Shown here piece after piece: positions 1 to 9,329 of a DNA stretch of 64,000 nt (its first letter is position 1; each line of letters starts with the position of its first letter). The notes under the pieces are model-generated. The model made no database searches. It was not told where the DNA came from and worked only from the letters and a program-made list of their open reading frames with translations. The position numbers and the translations under genes are program-made. Origin of the DNA: Setoptus koraiensis (Eukaryota > Arthropoda); assembly GCA_048013815.1 (NCBI GenBank), contig CM106585.1, positions 12,772,001 to 12,836,000 on the forward strand. The letters are read 5' to 3'.

Positions 1-1617
1 ATGAGTTTGTGTCAGACAATGCTATGGCTCGTCACTGTAAACGTGATGATACTGAGCTTGATAACTGGCCCTGGATGTTTTGTTCTAGCGACTGACCATG
101 CGGTTGCTGGCGATCAGCTATTGTTATATTCGCCGGCCGCTACAATAAACGCAGTAGATGCGTCATCGCACCAGCAACAATCATCCGGAAATCCGTCACA
201 AACAGACGATTACGTTGATGACGGTGCCGATATAGATGTTATGGCCGGCCAACAACAAATATCCACGGCCCATTTATTATCGGCTGCAGGTCATATTGTT
301 CCAGACAACTATTTTGGGCCCAATTCTGTGCCTATAGATTATAGCCAGAGTGGCCAGAGCCAACAGCAATCTTCCCAGGCAACATCGCCAGCGGATCCGT
401 TGCAATCGGCATCGTCCGAGCGCGATATTATCACTGTCAACAGTCAGACGCAACAACAGCAACAACAACAACACATTACAACTGATGGTGTTGCTTCTTA
501 CATTGACTACAATGGATACAATTTGGCCACGCAACCTCAACACGAGACCATCAATCAGGCGGATGTTGTCGACTTCAACGGTGCCCACCCCAATACAGCC
601 TACTATGCCATCTACAATGGAGAGAATCCTGTGCCGCAGAGTCTTCAGGTTAGCCTCCAGAGCGGCCATCCACAATTGAGCCAAGATCAGTCAAATCAGT
701 ACAATCAAATGCTCAGCGATAATCAAATATTCGGTCAATCTCTGGATGGCAGTGATCAAATTTCGTCCAATGGTGCTGGCTACAATCCCAGCGGATCCGT
801 TGGCTCGGCCAGCTCAAACAATGCTGTCTACACGTCGGACAGTGGCAACAGACAACAACAATCCTCCAACCAAAACAACTTCGGCCAGCCCACTAGAGAC
901 GGTACACGTCCGAAAGATTTACTGTCACCAGATACAGCCATACCAGCAAATACAATATCATCGCCAGTAATTAACTCGTTGGCCAACATGCCAAAGGTCA
1001 ACATGCAACAGTTGGCGTCGAAAGTGCCCCAGGTTGCAACGCCACAGTTTAGTTTTTCATCAAGCAAAGACCCCATGGAGAAGGTGAAAGCAGTCAATCA
1101 AAAGAAGCGAACAATGATGCGCCAAGCGGAACAGTTAGCCAGGCTTATGATTGATTCATTCAATAAGAAATTCGGAACCACCATCGGAGATCAGACAGAT
1201 ATACCATTCGTTTTGTCCACATTGGGTCCATTGGGTTTCGCACAGAATCTGCTTTTCGACCCATCTTTTCTGTAAGTACAAATCAATAGAATAACATCAA
1301 TTCTGACATTCCTCAATATTGTCAGAATCCCTTAAGTTGACACAATTCTTCTTTGTATTCTACAACAATATCGCAACAGTATCACATTATTACACAGTAC
1401 CGAGAAGGGCTATATCTCAGATGTATTACCAAGTCCTGCGAAGATGATCATAAGGCCTGTTTTGAATGCCTTCAGAATGCCAAATAAAAAGAGAGACAAG
1501 GGCAACTTAGTCAACGTTCTGAGTTACATATCGTCAGGCTTACAAGCGCCCGCAGGATTGCAACCAAATCACAGACAGGCCGGCTACAAGAAAAGTAGCG
1601 GTACTAAAAAGTATTGA
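1..1617 (+). CDS. Secreted Gln/Ser/Asn-rich protein, function unknown
   Basis: Two exons, 1-1271 and 1380-1617, encode about 502 residues. The donor after CT at 1271 (GTAAGT) and the acceptor at 1378-1379 join in phase 2, turning an apparent stop just past the donor into continuous coding sequence ending at TGA 1615-1617. An AATAAA lies at 1678-1683. The first 30 or so residues are hydrophobic and look like a signal peptide, so the product is probably secreted. Residues 40-340 are low-complexity Gln/Ser/Asn with one Gln run near residue 150. The last 150 residues are ordered-looking: a basic helix (KKRTMMRQAEQLARLM) then a hydrophobic, Leu/Phe-rich segment ending in a Lys-rich tail. I do not recognise the family. 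The ATG is exactly at base 1, so upstream coding sequence cannot be excluded. The next gene converges on it, with stop codons about 175 bp apart. Confidence 0.75.
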
Positions 1618-1791
1618 GATTAGCTAAGATGAAGTGCTACAATATCAAATTCTTGTCTAGCTTTGTCTGATTAAGCTAATAAATCTATTTTTCGATATAA
1701 AAAATTGTAAAAAATCATTTCAATATCAACATTTGCTTGCCCATAATTTGTTTTTTTTGTTGTTTTTGATAACAACAACTTTCCTACTTGA

Positions 1792-4700
1792 TTAGCTAGT
1801 CGATGAGATCTCAAATATGACATCGGCTATGATAGGTACTACACCCGGGTCAAGTATTCGAGACATGACTAATGATAATAGCCTTTGCTGATGTTGCACG
1901 AATAGGGAGTGGTTATCACTTAGCTGCGACATGCATTTAAGTGTATGCGCAGCTCTTCTTAACATATCTAATGTTGTTCCGGTGGCTTCTGGATCCTTGA
2001 GGGCCTCATGGCCGTGATTCCTTTCAACTTCTTGAGCAGTTGCTTCCGCTGTTTCAATGAATGAAATTAACTGAGTTATGATGTTACTTGTCAAGGCTAT
2101 TGTACGGGCAACACTAGAACCAGCAGATGCCAGATTAGACAAGAGAACTAAAGCAAATTCTCTGATCGTCTGATCCTCATTTGGTCCCAATGATCTTGAT
2201 AAGACACTAAATAGTTTTTCTAATCGCGACCAGGGAGGGGTTGCCAATATCAAATCAACATTTCCTTCGATGATGGACAATTTGGCAAGCGATTCAAATG
2301 ACAATCGTTGAGGGGATATCATCATAGACGTGGTAGGAAATGGATCAAGCGCCTAGAATGGTATAGATTAGTGAAAAAATGAAATAAGTATAAAGATCGA
2401 TCTTTTGTCAGTATTTTTCTTCTTCGAAAATCGATGGAAAAATCAAGTTGAGTTTAGAAATGCGGACTTACATAACTAGAAGGACAGACAGCCCAATGAA
2501 GTAAACCCTCCAATAGAGATAGAACAATTCGGTCGTTGAATGGCGATAAATCTAAAGAACTAGAAATATTTGAGACAGTAACAAGGGTATTTTCTCGAAC
2601 AAGATGAAGCATACTCCAGTACCATTCTTCTTCTTCTTTGTTGGATTCTTTGCTTGGTTCTTTGCAGGGTTCTTTTTTAGGTTCTTTTTTGGGTTCTTTG
2701 CTGGTTTCTTTGCTGGTTTCTTTGCTGGTTTCTTTGCTGGTTTCTTTACTAGTTTCTTTGCTTGTCTCTTTGCTGGTTTCTTTGCTGGTTTCTTTGCTGG
2801 ATTCTTTACTAGTTTCTTTGCTTGTCTCTTTGCTGGTTTCTTTGTTGGTTTCTTTGCTGGATTCTTTGCTGGATTCCTTGTTGGGTTCCTTGTTGGGTTC
2901 CTTGTTGGGTTCCTTATTAGGTTCTTCGCGAGACTTCTTTTTAGGTTCGCTGTCAGATTCTTTGTCGAATTCTTTGTCGGATTCTTTTTTCGATTCTTTG
3001 ATGGATTCTTCATTGAGATCAGGAGTCGACTCAGAGCCATCCAGGATATGTCTTTTGGGCGCATGTTTATGCTTGAGCAACAATAAACGCCCCAACACCA
3101 GCAAAAGACCGGCATGCTTAGACATCTCAGTATCGTTGCCTGGTACGAATGATAGATTTCTTATCAATGTTGATAAACAAATGCATCTTCTAGCTAGGGT
3201 TACCAAACAATCTTTCATAGAATTGAAAAATTGTTCGCCCTTTGTGTCAGCTTCATCTTCTAATTCGACCTCTCCGTTTTGCTTAAAGTCTGATATAATC
3301 ACTTTTTCTTTCGATTTCTTGGGCTCAAAAAATACTTGAATATGACTCAAATCCTCACCATTTCCCTCTTTCCAATGACTAATACCACCATCGAACCCAC
3401 CATCAAATATATCCCAGGTATTGTTGTCGAACACTGGACGATCCCCAGACTTAAGAGTCACCTTCTTTCCATCTCTTGTGCGATAAGTGTAATTTTGTTG
3501 TGGATCTCGAGAGGAAAACATAATCATCTGATCTTTGACATCGTTCACTTGCGAGTTTGAGTGGTTCATCTTGGATGATCTTTTGTCTCCAACACTAGAA
3601 GATTCCTCTTCCTTGAATCCGTTTATTCTCTTCTCTATCTTGACTTTGACGCCATTATCATCATTCTCAGCAGAGTTTGATTGTGAGCCATTAACTAAAC
3701 CATTGGTTGAAGGTTTAGAGATCACCTTAGGCTTTGTCATCATCGTGTCCTCAACAAATCCTTCAAAAATTTCGTTCAAGCAGCGTTTGTAATGTTCTAA
3801 TATTGCTTCCAATAGTCCAGGCAAGTTTTGTAACGCGAATTGCATAATTGTGGCGTCATCATTAAGTAGTATTCCTAAAACATCTATAGCCCAGCTGGCC
3901 TCTGCCAAAAGTCCGGACTTCAGGCACATGAATAATCTCCACACTTCTATTGATGATACGTCTTTGCATGTCAACTTTCTTCTTTTAGTCACTGTCGGTT
4001 GGGTTGCTTCAACAGATCCTGGTGGGAATGTTATCTCTCGTCTTATTGGTTGCACTTGACCCGGGGGAGTTTGAGCTGTTGTAGAAGGTTGTTGAGTCTG
4101 CTGTCCGGTTGAAGATGGCCGGCTCGGTTGAGTAGTGTGCTGGCTGGGTGGTTGAGCATGTGGTTGAGCAGCTGGACCATGCTGTGGCCCAGGATATACT
4201 GGGGCGGGCGGCTGTTGTGGATGGTGGTGATGCTGGTTGTTAACATGGTGTGGTGGATGATTGGCACTTGCTTGAGCTGGAACAGGAGACTGTTGAGGAG
4301 GTTGTGCAAATTGTGAATTTTGACCTGGGCCTGGATATGGCTGTTGTGGTGTAGGCGGATGAGGTGCATGTGGCGCATGATGCTGATGAGGATGAGAAGG
4401 TGACAAATGCTGCGGAGGGTGAGTCTGGTTGGGCGGTTGATTTATTGCCACAGGCTGTTGAGTGTGCATCGGATACTGAGAGGGCTGCGGAGGCCGCGAG
4501 TGCTGAGCAGGTTGCGGGTGCGGTAGGTGTTGATGGTGCATATGCTGAGGTGGTGGCTGTGCTTGATGTTGGGATGGCACCAGTGTTTGGCTTGGGTGGT
4601 GAGATTGAGGTTGAGATCCCGAATAAGAACCTGGCATGTGAGATGGTGGATGAGCTTGCGTGTAATGCTGAGGCGGTGGCCCGCTACTTGGATGACCAGA

Positions 4701-6005
4701 ATAACCGGATGGATGTGGCGGCCCATGGGGCGAATGTGACATGTGATGTGGACTTCTAGTTTGGTTTGTATAAGGAGATGCCATATAACCAGGAGATGGA
4801 TGCTGACCGGGGTGAGGGGGCTGAGGTTGTTGTGAATAATGCTGAAGATGTGATGGCATCTGCTGATGATGTTGCATTTGATGCGACGGTGGACCATACG
4901 TCTGTTGCTGCATTGACTGATAACCTTGGGCGGGTTGTTGTTGATAGTACATGGAGTTTTGATGCTGGGGATATTGACTTGGTTGCTGCTGGTACATCAT
5001 ATGTGGTGGCTGCTGATGTGGTGGCACAAACTGCCCTCCAGGATAGGGTTGTTGTTGCGCGGGTGGATGTTGTGGATGATGTGGATGAGGATGAGATGGT
5101 GGCATATGTTGTTGAAGATGAGGTTGGCTAGATGACTGACTACCTGGCACCTGCTGTTGAGTGTGCATCGGATATTGAGGGGTCGGTCGCGGATGAGGCT
5201 GTGTTGCAGGTGGGTGCGGCATGTGCTGATGGTGCTGCATATGTGGTGGTTGCGGCGGCGGTGGTGGCTGAGATGGATGTTGTTGTGCCACTAATGGTTG
5301 ACCCTGATGGTGCGGTTGCGCTTGAGATCCTGAATAAGAGGGTATAATTTGAGGATGATGCGGTGGACCGCCATTTGGATGACCCGAATAGCCAGCTGGA
5401 TGTGGAGGCCCGTGAGGTGAGTGCGGTATATGATGCGGACTGGGTGATGTCTGATTAGGGTATTGATTTGGATATGGAGATGCCATATATCCTGGTGTGG
5501 GGTGCTGGCTTGGGTGCGGAGGTTGTCCCTGCTGGGGATAGTGCTGCAAATGTGGTTGCATCTGCTGAGGACCCTGCATCTGATGTGTAGGAGGTCCATA
5601 CTGTTGTTGTGGATAATACATAGGAGGTTGATGTGGTTGCGGAGGATACTGAGAATGCTGTGGGTACATCATGTGTGGAGGTTGTTGTTGTTGTTGTTGT
5701 TGATGTTGCGGGGATGGTCTAGGAATGACTCCTTGTTGTTGCTGCTGTTGTTGTTGCTGTTGGGGCGGCGGCGGCTGCGGCGGTTGTTGCTGTTGTTGTG
5801 GCGTTTGAGGTTGAGGTGGCGTCTGTTGTGGTGGCGGTTGTTGTGTCTGGGGAGGCTGACTGGAAGCATGATTGCTATCACTACTGGATGGTGTGCCAAC
5901 GGCCGTGGCATTTGTCGCACTGTTTTTACCCTTCCTACTACTACCGCTTGCCTTGGGTTTTTTTGCCTTAGGTTCCTTGGGTGGACCATCTTTCTTATTA
6001 GCCAT
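1792..6005 (-). CDS. osa: ARID1/Osa-like BAF chromatin-remodelling subunit without an ARID domain
   Basis: Two exons, 2472-6005 and 1792-2352, join in phase 0 and encode about 1364 residues. Family members are the large signature subunits of the SWI/SNF (BAF) complex. Residues 1-650 are Gln/Pro/His/Tyr-rich. From about residue 652 the BAF250_C region is unmistakable: REITFPPGSVE, then a block with LKSGLLAEASWAIDVLGILL, then SFVPGNDTEMSKHAGLLL, RENTLVTVSNIS and LLHWAVCPSS; the second exon carries SPQRLSFESLAKLS and ILATPPWSRLEKLF and ends like human ARID1A. Known ARID1 proteins place an ARID DNA-binding domain of about 90 residues before this region, and none is visible here. A repeat of about 120 residues of Lys-Glu-Thr/Ser splits BAF250_C. 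The start at 6005 has a good context and follows an AG that could be a splice acceptor. The frame stays open to 6062, so a longer start is possible. TATA-like sequence lies at 6073-6093. Confidence 0.88.
2640..2960 (-). repeat. Coding 12-bp minisatellite (Lys-Glu-Thr-Ser repeat)
   Basis: Inside the Osa-like gene the sequence TCTTTGCTGGTT (plus strand) and close variants repeat in tandem more than twenty times. Translated on the minus strand it gives SKET, SKES, NKEP and KKEP tetrapeptides, around residues 1015-1121. The repeat is strongly strand-biased, so the plus strand is open in several frames; those Phe/Leu-rich plus-strand frames are shadows. The array sits between two conserved blocks of the BAF250_C region, where ARID1A has only a short charged linker. 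Confidence 0.9.
4290..5685 (-). repeat. Tandem internal duplication in the Gln/Pro-rich part of the Osa-like gene
   Basis: Two adjacent copies of about 670-720 bp (about 5013-5685 and 4290-5012) encode matching series of motifs in the same order: PPHMMY, a Tyr/Gln run, YGPP(T/S)HQMQ, LQHY(P/S)QQ, PGYMASPY, SPHGPPHP(A/S)GYSGHP, SYSGSQ, QYPMHTQQ and QQPYPG. The copies are clearly diverged, so the duplication is not recent. It doubles the low-complexity N-terminal half of the protein. Confidence 0.85.
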
Positions 6006-6790
6006 GCTCTCTATAGAAAAGTGATAAATTAATTTGTCCCAGTGGCTTACGGTTAATAACAAATGTTGTTAACTTATATATACCTTATATATAAATAATA
6101 TGTACGGGCGTGGGGTGGGGGACCTTCCAGTAGACGTCCTGATTTGTCGCGCTGTCTTTCGCTCTATTGATCTCTCTATATATGGTTATAAGTATCAATA
6201 TATAGGTGATGTATGTTAAATTAATAGCGATGTTAATAATAACAATGTGTGTGTGTGTGTTATAATAAAAATAATGATATAATAATAATCGAAGCGATGA
6301 TGATATAATGGCGTTGGATTCGAGGAGCATTTTCACAGCTATAGAAAGACATTCTGTGTGCGTGTGTGTGCCTGTCTGTCTATGTGTCTGTGCGTCTGTT
6401 TGTGTGTCTCTTATGTGCGTCTGTCTGTCTGTGCGTGTGTGTGTGTGTGCCAATGATGGAAAAACACACACACAGTTTGCAATGGTCCGCGGGCACTGGC
6501 TGATTTGCTAGTAATTCGACCGGGTTACACTAGCAAACAGGCAGTAGTTCCCGTGCCATGGCATAGGGAGCGTTGTGAGCTGTGCGCTGTGCCGTGGCAC
6601 AGTCGCAACCGTAGCAGCGGGTACGGGAGAAAAAGTTTCAGTTCACTATTCATATACTAGGCAACTGTACCAATGGTACATGCGGGTTCGCACACAAAGC
6701 AACTATGTGCCGCGCTGATTCAAACCAACGAAAGAAGAAGCAGAATGGAGGCGGGAGGCGACTCGTTTATGGTAATGGCCGTTGTACGCA

Positions 6791-6837
<47 letters not shown>

Positions 6838-7179
6838 ACACACTCACGCACACACACACTCACGCACACACACACAAATTTGCTCGCTATAAATTTTGTT
6901 TCCATCTCTTGCGCATATACGCAGACTCGCGCACAGACAGACGCACACAAGGACACACAAACAGACGCACAGACATACGGACAGACAAACTGTTTGTGTC
7001 ACAAACACAGATGTCTAGCTGTAGTAAGCTCAGCAAGGAAAATCGAACGCCATCACCATTTTTATCATTAGCACCAATTGTTACAATTGTTGTTATTAGT
7101 ATTATTATTATTGCTATTATTATTACTATCAATATTATATTTGTTATTATTGTATCTCTATTTTATCAAAGCCACCACC
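6006..7179. other. Divergent promoter region between the Osa-like gene and syntaxin
   Basis: This spacer separates two genes transcribed away from each other and probably holds both promoters. On the minus strand there are TATATAAG-type boxes at about 6073-6093, placed to start transcription near 6045-6060. It is dense in simple repeats: TG-rich tracts at about 6247-6260 and 6350-6450, a long CA array near 6790-6880, degenerate ACAG/ACAC sequence to about 7010, and an ATT-rich tract at about 7085-7155 just before the syntaxin start. No coding sequence is supported in either direction. Confidence 0.55.
6793..6880. repeat. (CA)n microsatellite
   Basis: A near-perfect run of CA dinucleotides begins at about 6793 and continues, with a few interruptions such as CTCACG and CATA, to about 6880. 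It is read as threonine/histidine runs in spurious frames. Confidence 0.95.
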
Positions 7180-7917
7180 ATGAACTACCAGAGTCCGCCA
7201 GAGGCGGAATTCTCGAGCCTAAGCTCACAGATAAGGGGCGACATCGAACAGTTGTCAAAAAATGTCTACCGTATGGAGCGAATGGTCAACCAACCAGGAA
7301 GCCAAGCGGAATTACACAAACTACAGCGTTCCACTAACATTCTCGCTAGAGAGATCAATAATCTCTTTAAGGCACTATCACACCTAGCCCAACCCGCAAA
7401 TCCATCGGAACAACGGGCAAGACGCTTGATGCGAGATCGTCTCACAAATGATTTCTCTGAAGCTCTCAGAAACTTTCAGGTAGTACAGAGGACTGCCGCA
7501 AACAGAGTCAGAACTCATAGTCCATCTGCGACAGATGAGGATGTCGAAGCCGCAAGACCCGCGCCTAACCTCATCCAATTAGCACCCCAACAACAGCAGC
7601 AGCTTCAGCAAGAGGAAGACGTCGACCTAGACGTGCTGAGGGAGAGGGAGCAACAGATTAGAAGAATTGAATCAGATATTGTTGAAGTAAATCAAATATT
7701 TAAAGACTTGGCTACAATGGTGCATGAGCAAGGAGACACAGTTGATTCCATAGAATCAAATATTGTTAGGGCCACCATTCAGGTATCAGATGGTGCACAA
7801 CAAATCGCTCGTGCAAGAGATTACCAAAATCGAGCGAGGCGTAAAACTTGCTTCTTAGCTATGATATTTTTCGCAATCATGTTTATAATTATTCTAATCA
7901 CCTATATTTCAAATTAA
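7180..7917 (+). CDS. Stx7: Endosomal syntaxin (Qa-SNARE, syntaxin 7/12 type)
   Basis: An uninterrupted frame of 245 residues starts at an ATG with a strong CCACC context. Qa-SNAREs of this group drive fusion of early and late endosomes and lysosomes. Residues 10-115 are helical and charged, with an N-terminal FSSLSSQIRGDIEQLSKN segment typical of the syntaxin 7/12/13 Habc domain. Residues about 160-222 form the SNARE motif (REREQQIRRIESDIVEVN, then KDLATMVHEQGDTVDSIE) with the zero-layer glutamine in HEQGD near residue 183. Residues 227-243 are a hydrophobic C-terminal anchor ending in TYISN. The length is close to the usual 260. A short Gln run separates the Habc and SNARE parts. No intron interrupts it. 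Assignment to syntaxin 7 rather than 12/13 is by general resemblance only. Confidence 0.9.
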   Translation: MNYQSPPEAEFSSLSSQIRGDIEQLSKNVYRMERMVNQPGSQAELHKLQRSTNILAREINNLFKALSHLAQPANPSEQRARRLMRDRLTNDFSEALRNFQVVQRTAANRVRTHSPSATDEDVEAARPAPNLIQLAPQQQQQLQQEEDVDLDVLREREQQIRRIESDIVEVNQIFKDLATMVHEQGDTVDSIESNIVRATIQVSDGAQQIARARDYQNRARRKTCFLAMIFFAIMFIIILITYISN

Positions 7918-8372
7918 TGAAATCACATCAAGTAGCAACTTAGTCAATCTGACTTGCTATGTACACCGTTATTTTATTGTTCTATTTTGGTAGATACAAC
8001 ACATCTACTTAATATATCTCTAATTACAAGCCACACCCTCAGCCCCTCATTTTTGCTCGCGCCATTCTACGTGGGATATCAACAATCGACTTACTTCTTG
8101 ATAGTTGTTGAATTAAGACAGTTTCTGAAAACAAACATCACAACCATTGAACATTCACGAGCGCAGAGACCGTTTGATGTCATCAATAGCTGGAGAATGT
8201 GAAATAGATTGCTTCTAATAGATGATTCCGTGAAAGAATTTAAATTTTGAAGTTTTCATGACAAGACAACAGACAAATTTCTAAGAAAATCCGCTTTATT
8301 TTCGTCAATTCGGGCTTACAACATGGAACCTGAACTGAAAAAGAAATATGGAGTGAAATCGAATTTACTTCC
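7918..8372. other. Short convergent spacer
   Basis: This 455-bp stretch lies between the stop codons of syntaxin (+) and dihydropteridine reductase (-) and should hold both 3' UTRs. TTTATT at 8295-8300 reads AATAAA on the minus strand, about 75 bp beyond the reductase stop, and is its likely polyadenylation signal. No gene is seen in it. Confidence 0.5.
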
Positions 8373-9329
8373 TCACTGTGTCACGGAATAGCTCTTCGCA
8401 TCCAGTACCAATAGCGATCCGGACTTGGGTCGACTTTCATGAGCGGCCCAGCTCTGGAACAGCTCAGTTACGTAACTTAAAGGTGTCCATTCTGCAAAGT
8501 TAGCTTCTGGCATCCATTTTCTGTTCATTGGTGTGTCTAGAGTCTGCGGCAAAATGGCCAAAGTGCAAGATTCTTCAGGAAGGCCTGAATTTTTCGATGC
8601 AAGACTCTTGACTAGCTGGTGGACAGCAGCTTTAGCAAGACCGTAACCTATCATACCAGGGGTGCCTTCTTGGGCAGGTTTAGCACCAGTCAATACCAGA
8701 AGACCTCTCTCTTCTAGATGAAGGCTAGCAAGTCTAGCAGAGATCAACGATGGCCAAACACTCTGTTTTACCATCATGTCAGCATTTTTGACTAGTGATG
8801 CACTTGATGCACTGCCACCAGCCCAACCGCCTGCTACACAAACTATGGCCTGGACTTTTTCGCCTAGCAAATCCGTAAAGTGAATATAAAAGTAATATAA
8901 TGTGGTCTATATTAATGAATGAATTATATACGCCTGTTTGGGGTAATAAAGGATTTTGCGGTGTATAAATGCGTTATATTCCTTGAATATCATTACCTGT
9001 CAGTATTTCTTTCGTATCATGAAGCACTTGCTCTTCTTGAGCTGTCCATGACTCTAGATTTTGATCCTTTATTAGAACCTTGGAATCACTATCAGAATGA
9101 TTCCCGTGTCGTTCGAGGTCTATAGAGAGCACCCACTTTTATTGTTGGGATTTGGAACAAGCATAATGGTGGAAGACAAATGTCAGGTCAGGTAAGATAT
9201 TCGAGTTGAGCATTAATTTCAGATTGAGTTTCCATTTACCCAATTATTCTTCTTGAATGCTGCCACAGTTGCCTGTCCAAGTGCACCACGTCCTCCATAA
9301 ACAATAACACGATTCACGCTACTTGACAT
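8373..9329 (-). CDS. Qdpr: Dihydropteridine reductase
   Basis: Three exons, 9240-9329, 8997-9135 and 8373-8863, join in phases 0 and 1 to encode 239 residues, the usual family length. The enzyme uses NADH to regenerate tetrahydrobiopterin from its quinonoid dihydro form, supplying the cofactor for Phe, Tyr and Trp hydroxylases. The Rossmann fold start is [11 protein letters not shown], the exon 1-2 join recreates the family's NWWV, and the third exon carries [16 protein letters not shown], and the catalytic Tyr and Lys in [15 protein letters not shown], then [17 protein letters not shown] and SGSLLVL near the end. The third exon acceptor (TTGCTAG) was chosen because it restores phase and gives [12 protein letters not shown]. 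Nothing suggests damage. Confidence 0.95.

Noticed and set aside
2604-3339. Plus-strand open frames rich in Phe or Leu/Val/Ser
   Set aside because: They are the antisense reading of the 12-bp Lys-Glu-Thr-Ser repeat, which happens to lack stops; the minus strand carries the conserved BAF250_C blocks on both sides.
6020-6062. Longer start for the Osa-like protein
   Set aside because: The extra 19 residues are unlike the family, and a possible acceptor lies just before ATG 6005. The start is not certain.
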